NCBI GenBank assembly: GCA_963621145.1
Contig: CAVFDI010000075.1
Span: forward strand, 1 to 7,164
DNA length: 7,164 nucleotides
Direction: 5' to 3'
From: W0P28-013 sp963621145
Lineage (GTDB): Bacteria; Bacteroidota; Bacteroidia; Bacteroidales; Paludibacteraceae
The translations under genes were made by a program, and so were the position numbers. The notes under the pieces were generated by a model, which was not told the DNA's origin, ran no database searches, and saw only the letters and a list, made by a program, of their open reading frames with translations. Below are positions 1-4,943 of this stretch, piece after piece (position 1 is the stretch's first letter; each line of letters opens with the position of its first letter).

Positions 1-94
1 TGCATCGATGTGACGTAATATTCTGCCAAATTCGGTCAGACCATACCTAAGTCCGCCGTAGACGGACAACGCACTTTTCTGATGTTATAACTTT
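1..94. other. Tail of upstream unit, no gene assignable
   Basis: No complete gene is visible. On the + strand all three frames close early, with stops at 11-13, 16-18 and 48-50, so an upstream + strand gene may end at any of these. The terminator that follows at 95-137 points the same way and supports an upstream + strand gene ending here. A small inverted repeat (GTCCG at 51-55, CGGAC at 63-67) and a TAnnTTTG box at 88-95 are the only other structures seen. Confidence 0.4.
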
Positions 95-95
95 G
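88..95 (+). promoter_or_regulatory. Possible Bacteroidota -7 promoter box
   Basis: The octamer TAACTTTG is a perfect match to the TAnnTTTG -7 element of Bacteroides-type promoters. No TTTG -33 element is found at the expected distance of about 19-21 bases upstream. The box also touches the left arm of the terminator at 95-137, so RNA starting here would fold into the terminator at once. It is either chance or an attenuated promoter for the operon that begins at 190. Confidence 0.2.
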
Positions 96-137
96 TAGTC
101 GATTTTGAGACAAAACTCAAGATCGACTGCTTTTTTT
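95..137 (+). terminator. Strong intrinsic terminator ahead of the operon
   Basis: The left arm (95-109) and right arm (116-130) pair over 15 positions, 13 Watson-Crick and two G-U, around a six-base loop ACAAAA. Seven T residues follow directly (131-137). This is a textbook rho-independent terminator for + strand transcription. It separates whatever lies upstream from the membrane-protein operon starting at 190. No poly-U would arise in the opposite direction, so it acts on one strand. Confidence 0.88.
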
Positions 138-189
138 GTGACTATGTGAGGACAAAAAGAGCAAATTCAAACCCATAAAAACAGAGAAC

Positions 190-303
190 ATGTTAGACTT
201 CTTTCAGAAAGGCGGAAAAGCCAAATGGATCATCGCTATCGCCATCGTTGCGGTAGTGATCTATGTCATCTATCGACGCAAGAAAAACAAAGACAAAAAA
301 TAA
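190..303 (+). CDS. 37-residue single-span membrane protein
   Basis: A complete short reading frame from ATG to TAA. The product begins MLDFFQKGGKAKW, continues with one hydrophobic segment (about residues 13-29, rich in Ile, Val and Ala) and ends in a strongly basic tail (RRKKNKDKK). There is no signal-peptidase motif, so it should remain a membrane anchor with the basic tail on one face. It is the first gene after the 95-137 terminator and has an A-rich leader with no Shine-Dalgarno. The family is not recognised. The same build (short head, one span, Lys/Arg tail) recurs throughout the operon, so a minor membrane protein of a lipid-containing virion is the likeliest role. Coding status rests on composition and on this repeated pattern. 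Confidence 0.7.
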   Translation: MLDFFQKGGKAKWIIAIAIVAVVIYVIYRRKKNKDKK

Positions 304-326
304 ATTCTAAATAATCACAGCGTGTA

Positions 327-405
327 CGAAATCGGAAACGAAGTGAGTAGGGTGAGGCACAGGAATGACCTAAATTTACGAAAGCGGAAACAAAGGAGAG
401 AGTAG
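327..405. repeat. Pair of imperfect purine-rich direct repeats
   Basis: Copy 1 starts at 327 (CGAAATCGGAAACGAAG) and copy 2 at 379 (CGAAAGCGGAAACAAAG), 52 bases apart. Fifteen of the first 17 bases agree, and each copy runs on into a GA-rich segment ending GAGTAG. A weaker GAAACGAGCAGGAG resemblance lies near 465-480. The repeats fall entirely in the gene-free stretch, so they could be binding sites for a replication or regulatory protein, but there are only two clear copies. Confidence 0.45.
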
Positions 406-406
406 T

Positions 407-433
407 CGGGGCAACGCTTCTGCCCGTTTGTGT
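407..433 (+). terminator. Weak hairpin, possible terminator or RNA fold
   Basis: GGGCA (409-413) pairs with TGCCC (421-425) around a seven-base loop. C407 can pair with G426 if G408 bulges. The following bases TTTGTGTTG are T-rich but interrupted. The stem is short, so termination would be inefficient. It may instead be part of a structured leader for the gene at 520. Confidence 0.3.
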
Positions 434-519
434 TGATGATATACAGAGAATGACGATTGACACAGAGAAACGAGCAGGAGCGGTAATTGGAAAATAACTA
501 ATCAAAAAAATAAACCAAC

Positions 520-687
520 ATGCTAAACAAAGTATCAACCGTGAGCATTTTGCTCATTATCGCTATCGCACTGATTCTCTTTTTCGGTGTGAAGAATGGT
601 AAGAAAAACAGCGGAAGCACTACCGCAAAAACCAAAAACAATGCTTCTGAAAGCGCAGAATCGTCTGCGTTCAAGGGGAAACGTTAA
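520..687 (+). CDS. 55-residue N-anchored membrane protein
   Basis: The frame runs from ATG (leader ATAAACCAAC, no Shine-Dalgarno) to TAA. A single hydrophobic segment occupies about residues 8-24 (SILLIIAIALILFFGV). It is followed by a basic stretch (KNGKKN) and a low-complexity Ser/Thr/Ala/Lys tail ending FKGKR. No lipobox or catalytic motif is present. It lies 29 bases upstream of the candidate capsid gene. The product is not recognised. It could be a minor virion membrane protein with the hydrophilic tail contacting capsid or DNA. The order of span and tail is the reverse of the 190-303 product, but the positive charge again follows the span. Confidence 0.7.
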   Translation: MLNKVSTVSILLIIAIALILFFGVKNGKKNSGSTTAKTKNNASESAESSAFKGKR

Positions 688-716
688 ACCAAAAATGAAT
701 TAAAACACAAAAGACA

Positions 717-1388
717 ATGCGTAAAGAAATTTTATCAGACCGTTTTACGGGCAAAGAAAAAGTATCGTTGAAGAACCGTGCACGTCGTGTGAGCAAAGCC
801 ACGGGCGATGCGTTCAACATGGCATGCCTCATCGACGAGAGCAAGGCAGGACGTCCTGTGCAGATTGGATTGCAGAACTTGGACACCGTGTCGCACACTG
901 TGGCAGTGTTTGCAGGCGATTTGCAAGATGTGGACGAAATCAAAAACATTGCAGGCGAGAGCGTCGATGCCATCGTTGCACATGGCACCGTACTCAAGAG
1001 CGACGCTGGCGCGCCATTGCTGGTGTGCGACTGCCCAAAACTGGAGTATATCCGTCGCTACCTGCAACGCAACCCAACACGTATCGATGCGTTTCAACTC
1101 ACTACCGACAACGAGTTGCAGTTTGCAAACACACTTAAGTTGGTTGAATACTCACCGTTTGGTGGTCCAGTGAGCGATAGCATCACGCCAAAAACCTACC
1201 TCACGCCTGAGCAGTTCAATCGTACCATGGTGGAGATAGCGAACATCAAACACTTTTCGCTCGACCATGCACACGTGTTCATCGTAACCATCGGCGCGGG
1301 TCGCACCTTGGACATGACCTTGATGCTCGGATCGTCGTTCGATAGCGCTGCAGCACTGCAAGATATGGCAGAGGCTCTCATCGGTTAA
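717..1388 (+). CDS. Candidate major capsid protein, 223 residues
   Basis: This is the largest soluble protein in the first half of the operon and the only early one with no membrane span. The N-terminus is basic (about residues 10-27, with KEKVSLKNRARRVSK). Most of the rest alternates in beta-strand fashion, for example TVSHTVAVFAG (57-67), an Ala/Val/Leu-rich run at 84-106 and HVFIVTIGAG (186-195), with a short C-terminal helix (209-222). There is no catalytic motif, signal peptide or nucleotide-binding loop. Position and composition fit a jelly-roll capsid protein like those of membrane-containing phages (PM2, PRD1, FLiP). At 223 residues it would be short for a double jelly roll, so a single barrel or another fold remains possible. 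The flanking genes encode membrane proteins, which supports a capsid that encloses a membrane. The assignment is inferred, not recognised by a signature. Confidence 0.5.
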   Translation: MRKEILSDRFTGKEKVSLKNRARRVSKATGDAFNMACLIDESKAGRPVQIGLQNLDTVSHTVAVFAGDLQDVDEIKNIAGESVDAIVAHGTVLKSDAGAPLLVCDCPKLEYIRRYLQRNPTRIDAFQLTTDNELQFANTLKLVEYSPFGGPVSDSITPKTYLTPEQFNRTMVEIANIKHFSLDHAHVFIVTIGAGRTLDMTLMLGSSFDSAAALQDMAEALIG

Positions 1389-1413
1389 TCACTGAAAATA
1401 AATCAAGAAGATT

Positions 1414-1980
1414 ATGTCATATCCAACAGGCAAACAAATACTAGACAGTGCCATTAAGTTTGCACTTGCTACTATCCCTGCAGATGAGTTGCAGAAACTA
1501 TTTGCATCGCTTGGCTATGATACCGATGATGTCACATTGGAGTTGTGTATAGAGGCATGGGATAAGTTCGGCGAAGAGTTTACCAAACCCTTCTTCTCCC
1601 TTGCACACGACCAACTGGACGATGCGGACAAAATGAAAGCCGTGCGCAAATCGTTGCAAAACAGCAACCTCTTTCTCTCGCGTGCCGATGGCAAGAGCGG
1701 AGAGAGCGAGACATCGGGCGAGTTTGACCAAAAGAAATGGGAGAATGCACAATCGGTATTAGGTTATCTCTATGGGCTGTGTGAGAGTGGTTACAAGACC
1801 TACTCGCAAGCCCAGAGCGATGCCAATGCAGCCGCCATCAAAGCAGAATCGGACGCAAAAACCGTGGCACTCGAGGCGCAAGCACAGCAGAACATCACCA
1901 AATGGATCATCATCGGAGGTGGAGTCATAGTGGTGGTCATCGTTGTCCTTGCCATCGTCATCGCAAAACGTAAACAATAG
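1414..1980 (+). CDS. 188-residue helical tail-anchored membrane protein
   Basis: Three parts are visible. Residues 1-85 form a soluble, probably helical domain rich in charged residues. Residues 89-93 are SRADG, a pentapeptide that reappears in two other products of this operon. Residues 130-162 are an Ala/Gln/Glu/Lys-rich segment likely to form a long helix or coiled coil. It runs into one transmembrane segment (164-184, Ile/Val-rich after an IIIGGG start) and a basic end, KRKQ. The ATG is 25 bases after the capsid candidate stop, and the terminator-like hairpin at 2007-2046 follows, so this gene and the preceding one may be transcribed at a higher level than those downstream. A scaffold linking capsid and membrane is plausible. 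The family is unknown to me. Confidence 0.82.
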   Translation: MSYPTGKQILDSAIKFALATIPADELQKLFASLGYDTDDVTLELCIEAWDKFGEEFTKPFFSLAHDQLDDADKMKAVRKSLQNSNLFLSRADGKSGESETSGEFDQKKWENAQSVLGYLYGLCESGYKTYSQAQSDANAAAIKAESDAKTVALEAQAQQNITKWIIIGGGVIVVVIVVLAIVIAKRKQ

Positions 1981-2006
1981 CAAAATCACTCGTTTTCTTT
2001 TTCAAT

Positions 2007-2046
2007 GGGCTCGCTCGTAACTTCGCGGGCGGGCCTTCTTTGTTTT
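2007..2046 (+). terminator. GC-rich internal terminator or attenuator
   Basis: GGCTCGCTCG (2008-2017) pairs with CGGGCGGGCC (2026-2035): ten pairs, two of them G-U, around an eight-base loop TAACTTCG. The following bases TTCTTTGTTTT (2036-2046) are T-rich. It lies in the 82-base gap between two + strand genes that otherwise belong to one run, so it probably reduces rather than stops read-through. That would favour expression of the genes upstream, including the capsid candidate. Confidence 0.7.
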
Positions 2047-2062
2047 AGAAACCAACAAAACA

Positions 2063-2644
2063 ATGCAGATAGAACACACAACAAATACAGGATTTATGTA
2101 TGGCACACCAGCAGCGGTGTCGCACCAATCGGGCATTCTGTATATCAACGACGAACTATACGACAAACTGACGCCTTTTCAGAAAGAGTTTGTCAAACAA
2201 CATGAGATAGGACACTACCGCAAACAGACTCACGATGAGTTTGAAGCGGACAAGTATGCCTTCAACAAGTTGGCAGGCAAATACAAACGTTCGCTCAAGC
2301 AGAGCATAGGCACGTTGGAAGCGATTCTCGATGGAGATGATGCCGAGCATGCCAAACGCATACAACAGATGTACGAGTTGGCGCTGAAATGGGATGCCGA
2401 GCATGGCAATGTGGCTGCTGCGCAGGAGTTGGAACGTATGGTAACGGCTGTGTCGCGCGCCGACGGTAAGAACACCAAAACCGTGCAGGCTGTGGATACG
2501 GCAGGCGACAAGATGACCGAATTGGCTACTATCATATATCAAGGCAATATATCGCAAAAGCAAACCGAGAACACGGGCGACAACACCAAAACCCTGATGT
2601 ATATGATGATGGCATTGGCAGCAATAATGGTTCTAAAGAAATAG
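2063..2644 (+). CDS. Membrane-anchored HEIGH zinc metallopeptidase
   Basis: Residues 47-51 read HEIGH, the HExxH zinc-binding and catalytic signature. Eight to ten residues later comes EFEADKYA (59-66), where E59 or E61 can be the third zinc ligand. This spacing is like that of compact gluzincins such as the ImmA/IrrE or M48-type families. The preceding strand and helix (about 24-46) are the usual lead-in. Residues 75-130 are helical, 131-135 are SRADG, and 177-191 (Met/Leu/Ala-rich) are a single C-terminal membrane span followed by LKK. There is no signal peptide. The short catalytic core with a tail anchor suggests a virion enzyme for maturation of other virion proteins or for entry. The SRADG between catalytic core and anchor could mark self-release. 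Peptidase activity is well supported by the motif, but the substrate is unknown. The ATG at 2063 follows an AACAAAACA leader. An internal Met at residue 12 is a less likely start. Confidence 0.82.
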   Translation: MQIEHTTNTGFMYGTPAAVSHQSGILYINDELYDKLTPFQKEFVKQHEIGHYRKQTHDEFEADKYAFNKLAGKYKRSLKQSIGTLEAILDGDDAEHAKRIQQMYELALKWDAEHGNVAAAQELERMVTAVSRADGKNTKTVQAVDTAGDKMTELATIIYQGNISQKQTENTGDNTKTLMYMMMALAAIMVLKK

Positions 2645-2656
2645 AAATAGACGAAG

Positions 2657-2947
2657 ATGGCAGCAAGCTCAAGCATGGATTCCTATTCCTTTGGGACATT
2701 GTGGCAAGAGGCCACGCAAGCCATTGGATATACGTGGTCGGCTCTGATGAGCGGACTGACCGATATTCTTGGAACACGCGCCTATTACAATGCCGAACAG
2801 ACCAAATACGAAGAGCAACGCAAAATAGCCAACTTCTCGACCCTAGCCAATAGTGGTAAGAATGGCAATACCGTGTTGATAGTCGGTTTGGTGGCATTGG
2901 CTGCCATAGTGGTGTATATCATCTATTCAAAAAACAAAAAAGACTAA
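2657..2947 (+). CDS. 96-residue tail-anchored membrane protein
   Basis: The start lies 12 bases after the metallopeptidase stop. Residues 10-40 contain aromatic and small residues in an amphipathic pattern (SFGTLWQEATQAIGYTW). Residues 41-60 are a charged helix (YYNAEQTKYEEQRK). Residues 71-90 form one membrane span, ending with the basic tail SKNKKD. No conserved catalytic residues are visible and the family is not recognised. The amphipathic first third could lie on a membrane surface or, less likely, form a second helix in the membrane. A small structural protein of a virion membrane fits the context. Confidence 0.75.
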   Translation: MAASSSMDSYSFGTLWQEATQAIGYTWSALMSGLTDILGTRAYYNAEQTKYEEQRKIANFSTLANSGKNGNTVLIVGLVALAAIVVYIIYSKNKKD

Positions 2948-2951
2948 GAAA

Positions 2952-3116
2952 ATGGCTTTATCAGCAAAAGAGAAACATAACATAGCCGTGTCGCAATCGA
3001 CGGCAGAAGAGCAGACCTACATCTCGAACTCAACAAAGAAAAACTACACATGGTGGATCGTCGTGGCAACGATTGTTCTCCTTGCACTGACGGCATACTA
3101 TTTCTATAAACACTGA
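2952..3116 (+). CDS. 54-residue tail-anchored membrane protein
   Basis: The ATG is four bases after the preceding stop and the frame closes with TGA at 3114-3116. The head (residues 1-30) is polar, with Ser, Thr, Glu and Lys. A basic-aromatic boundary (KKNYTWW) leads into one hydrophobic span (about 34-51) and the protein ends FYKH. Tryptophans and tyrosines at both ends of the span are typical of membrane-interface positions. There is no enzyme motif or recognised family. The tight spacing and the head-span-short tail build match its neighbours, which is the main evidence that it is a real gene. Confidence 0.72.
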   Translation: MALSAKEKHNIAVSQSTAEEQTYISNSTKKNYTWWIVVATIVLLALTAYYFYKH

Positions 3117-3126
3117 TTGACGCATT

Positions 3127-3432
3127 ATGACAACAAGCAGTACCTATAACGGGAAAAGTAAAGATTTGCGCTACATCAATATCGATGCAGCACCTGGCAA
3201 TCCCTCCACCTTTTGGGTGAGCAAGAGTGGAAAATACTACCGCACCTACGAGGAGGCGAAAAAAGACGCTGGACTGACCAACGTCAATCCCGAAGATTAT
3301 GCCATCAAAAAATCATTCTTCACGCAGCACAAGAAAGCCATTTTGATATGTGCCATTGTGCTTGTTTGTGGATTGGGAGTCATCTATCTGTTCGACAAGA
3401 ACAAGTTGATTTATGGAGGCAAACCATGGTAA
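3127..3432 (+). CDS. 101-residue single-span membrane protein
   Basis: The N-terminal 60 residues form a small soluble domain with a strand-rich centre (STFWVSKSGKYYRTYEEAKKDAG, in part at 27-49) that could bind protein or ligand. A basic stretch (62-70) precedes the membrane span (70-89, with two Cys), and the tail DKNKLIYGGKPW carries net positive charge. The last seven bases overlap the start of the next gene (ATG at 3426), which implies translational coupling. The WVSKSGKYY-type core resembles no family I can name with confidence. It is a probable minor virion membrane protein. Confidence 0.77.
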   Translation: MTTSSTYNGKSKDLRYINIDAAPGNPSTFWVSKSGKYYRTYEEAKKDAGLTNVNPEDYAIKKSFFTQHKKAILICAIVLVCGLGVIYLFDKNKLIYGGKPW

Positions 3433-3734
3433 GACGCGCATTTGAACTATTCAACACCGATTACTCGCGTGCTGATGGCATGAGTGTGTCGTACGATGAT
3501 GTCAAGAGTTACCTCTCCTCCATCGGTGATGATGAAGACGGCGGCGTGAACATCAGCAGCAATGCACAACTCAAGCAGATAATCAAAGAGGCCATTCGGG
3601 AATCGGGTGAGGACAAAATAGCCTTTTCACTCTTCAATCACGATTTTACCGAGAGCGACGTAGCCACCATCAACATGGTGTTGAACATCGTGGCCATTTT
3701 GCTAGCAATCCTAACCCTTATCAAGCGGAGATAA
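3426..3734 (+). CDS. 102-residue tail-anchored protein with SRADG motif
   Basis: The frame is open further upstream (to 3213), but that part lies wholly within the preceding gene in another frame, so the ATG at 3426 is chosen. It gives a seven-base overlap with the upstream gene. SRADG sits at residues 14-18, followed by an acidic, helical middle part (22-75, including DDEDGG and two short amphipathic helices). One span runs from 82-99 and the protein ends KRR. The position of SRADG close to the N-terminus differs from the two larger SRADG proteins. If the motif is a cleavage site, only a short leader would be lost here. No family is recognised. Confidence 0.8.
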   Translation: MVRRAFELFNTDYSRADGMSVSYDDVKSYLSSIGDDEDGGVNISSNAQLKQIIKEAIRESGEDKIAFSLFNHDFTESDVATINMVLNIVAILLAILTLIKRR

Positions 3735-3735
3735 A

Positions 3736-3942
3736 ATGAAAAACAGTACGGCTATATTGATTGGCATTTGTGTGATTGCGGTGTGCGTCACCATCGTCGT
3801 CTGCACGAAAAACGCGGCCAAAAGCAAAGGGCAAAGTTCCATCTGGAACAGCACCTCTTACAGCGCTGCTGCCATGAACTCCCTTGTGGGTGCGTTCCAA
3901 TCGGCAGCGGCCGAGGGTGGCGCAGGAGAATCGGCATGGTAG
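3736..3942 (+). CDS. 68-residue N-anchored membrane protein
   Basis: The start lies one base after the preceding TAA. GGAG is present five bases before the spacer-free ATG (3727-3730), one of the few Shine-Dalgarno-like matches, but it is also coding sequence. A hydrophobic segment at residues 5-23 contains two Cys (ICVIAVCVTIVVC). It is followed by a Lys-containing linker (25-33) and a Ser/Ala/Gly-rich tail ending GGAGESAW. There is no lipobox at a suitable position, so it is read as an uncleaved anchor, though a signal peptide cannot be ruled out. The family is unknown. The low-complexity tail suggests a structural rather than enzymatic role. Confidence 0.72.
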   Translation: MKNSTAILIGICVIAVCVTIVVCTKNAAKSKGQSSIWNSTSYSAAAMNSLVGAFQSAAAEGGAGESAW

Positions 3943-3943
3943 T

Positions 3944-4312
3944 ATGGCAAAACTATGTATCGTGACATCGCTAGCAGGCTCGTGCTTCTACCGACATTAC
4001 TCGGTATGGGCAAATGGCAAAGTCTATCACTTCAACGAGAGTGGAGCACATTGCCAAACCGAGGCCGAGTTTATGGCACAGCGGAGATTGATCCGTGAGA
4101 TAGAGGCGACCAAAAGTGATGAAGAGGTAGAGCAATACTACCAAACGCATCGCAACAGTCAGTACAGCGCATTGCGCTACAACTGCGAACACTTTGCCTA
4201 CGAATGTGCCACGGGACAAAAACAGAGTCCTACAGTGAGAGGATACGTTGTAACAACAATCATTGCCGCAATCGGTGTCGCAGCAATCTATTTAGCAAGA
4301 CAAAAAAGATAA
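3944..4312 (+). CDS. LRAT/PLAAT-like (NlpC/P60-related) membrane protein
   Basis: The likely start is ATG 3944, two bases after the upstream stop. The frame is open back to 3884 but that part overlaps the previous gene. In the 122-residue product, RHYSVW (17-22) supplies the first His, VYHF (27-30) a second His, and YNCEHFAYECATG (79-91) matches the NCEHF signature of the lecithin retinol acyltransferase superfamily, where Cys is the nucleophile. The order His-His-Cys is that of the circularly permuted NlpC/P60 fold. Residues 102-117 form a C-terminal membrane span ending RQKR, the same layout as the eukaryotic PLAAT phospholipase/acyltransferases. Members of the superfamily act on phospholipids or amides. 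Inferred role: a virion enzyme acting on viral or host membrane lipid, or on cell-wall peptide as in NlpC/P60 relatives. The motif is clear, but substrate is not. Confidence 0.8.
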   Translation: MAKLCIVTSLAGSCFYRHYSVWANGKVYHFNESGAHCQTEAEFMAQRRLIREIEATKSDEEVEQYYQTHRNSQYSALRYNCEHFAYECATGQKQSPTVRGYVVTTIIAAIGVAAIYLARQKR

Positions 4313-4336
4313 AACGATAAAAACGGTAAAAACGAT
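4311..4336 (+). repeat. Three short A-rich tandem units
   Basis: AAAACGAT, AAAAACGGT and AAAAACGAT follow one another directly before the ATG at 4337. They form the leader of a tiny gene. A-rich leaders favour initiation in Bacteroidota, so this may be only a translation enhancer. Confidence 0.4.
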
Positions 4337-4483
4337 ATGCAAGAGAGTCTAAACAAACTGATTCAAGATGGGATAAGCGTCAATATCAACATTCCAACGA
4401 AGACATGGTTTTCGTTGGCGATAGCGGTGCTTGTCCCTGGCATTGTGCTAATCATCACCACACAAACATTCAAGAAAATATAA
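4337..4483 (+). CDS. 48-residue tail-anchored membrane protein
   Basis: A short frame from ATG to TAA, 24 bases after the LRAT-like gene. The polar head MQESLNKLIQDGISVNINIP (1-20) looks like an amphipathic helix plus a strand. One span (about 24-41, with a central Pro-Gly) follows, and the end is QTFKKI. A Pro-Gly inside a span can kink the helix. No family is recognised. Two longer frames overlap this stretch, one on the minus strand and one in another + strand frame, but both are of random composition. This reading matches the neighbours in design and spacing. Confidence 0.7.
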   Translation: MQESLNKLIQDGISVNINIPTKTWFSLAIAVLVPGIVLIITTQTFKKI

Positions 4484-4486
4484 ACC

Positions 4487-4939
4487 ATGAACGAAAACAA
4501 TATAACCTCATTATTGGGACAATCGAAGACGGTCAAGGTAGTGGCTATATCAGCCATTGTGTTGGTGGTTGTGGCGATAGTCATTTTGTTAGTCGTCAAG
4601 TACAAAGACAAACTCACCGACACCATCAAGAATCGACAGTTGGCAGAGTCGTTGGACGAAGAGATAAACCAAAACGACCTAACGCTCACACAGATGCAGC
4701 TCAACACCTTTGCCTCATCGCTTTATGCCGCCATGGACGGCGCAGGGACAGATGAGGACAAAATATACAACGTCTTCCGCGCTATGGGAACGCGATCTGA
4801 TGTGTTGCAACTCATCAAAACCTTTGGTGTGAAAGATGGCGAAACGCTCACCGAGTGGCTACAGGGCGACCTCTCGTCAAAAGAGATAGACAAAATAAAC
4901 AGCATATTAGCAAACAACAACATAAACTATCAATTCTAG
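4487..4939 (+). CDS. N-anchored protein with one annexin-like repeat
   Basis: The 150-residue product has a membrane span near the N-terminus (about 17-37), then a basic KYKDK, a charged helical linker (40-65) and a C-terminal domain (about 70-143). This domain reads like one annexin repeat: a helix ending AAMDGAGTDE (81-90), then DKIYNVFRAMGTRSDVLQL, a turn with FGVKDGETL, and a last helix starting DLSSKEIDKI. The G-x-GTDE core is the type-II calcium/phospholipid loop signature of annexins, where an acidic residue about 40 residues later (here near 128-133) completes the site. Classical annexins carry four repeats; here only one is present, tethered to the membrane. Possible roles are calcium-dependent membrane contact or a purely structural helical domain. 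The motif is seen; calcium binding is inferred. Confidence 0.8.
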   Translation: MNENNITSLLGQSKTVKVVAISAIVLVVVAIVILLVVKYKDKLTDTIKNRQLAESLDEEINQNDLTLTQMQLNTFASSLYAAMDGAGTDEDKIYNVFRAMGTRSDVLQLIKTFGVKDGETLTEWLQGDLSSKEIDKINSILANNNINYQF

Positions 4940-4943
4940 AGAT

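Larger units (their letters stand above)
304..519. other. Longest gene-free stretch, with repeats
   Basis: This stretch separates two tiny membrane-protein genes in an otherwise nearly gap-free operon. It holds only very short frames, such as a 27-codon GTG-initiated frame (322-405) and a 15-codon ATG frame (450-497), neither of which resembles the neighbours. A minus-strand frame crossing it (266-538) runs into both flanking genes and looks accidental. Purine-rich imperfect direct repeats occur at 327-350 and 379-405, and a small hairpin at 407-426. Possible roles are a replication or packaging signal, a leader RNA or decayed coding sequence. None is proven. Confidence 0.5.

Noticed and set aside
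1..84. Minus-strand frame reading YGLTEFGRILRHID near 1-55, resembling the C-terminal part of HxlR-family regulators (xYxLTExGRxL).
   Set aside because: The frame is closed by a stop at 85-87 and lacks the DNA-binding part. The match is a few residues long and the terminator points the other way. It could be a gene fragment, but the visible sequence is too short to support that.
266..538. Minus-strand 90-codon frame across the gene-free stretch.
   Set aside because: It overlaps both flanking small genes, has a Cys/Phe/Ser-rich composition unlike the neighbours, and would be the only minus-strand gene. Probably accidental.
735..1173. Several long frames overlapping the capsid candidate on both strands.
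   Set aside because: They are rich in Cys, His, Trp and Arg, lack domain features, and are shadows of the 717-1388 gene.
2005..2205. A + strand 66-codon frame starting in the hairpin loop region.
   Set aside because: Its start lies in the terminator and it overlaps the metallopeptidase gene in another frame. Composition is random.
3213..3425. Upstream extension of the 3426-3734 reading frame.
   Set aside because: The extension lies wholly inside the 3127-3432 gene, is rich in Trp, His and Arg, and adds no domain. The ATG at 3426 gives a start typical for this operon.
3884..3943. Upstream extension of the LRAT-like reading frame.
   Set aside because: It overlaps the 3736-3942 gene and would place a basic random stretch before the domain. 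ATG 3944 directly follows the upstream stop.
4405..4755. A + strand 116-codon frame overlapping the 4337 and 4487 genes.
   Set aside because: It is His/Arg/Gly-rich with no domain and runs out of frame through two better-supported genes.
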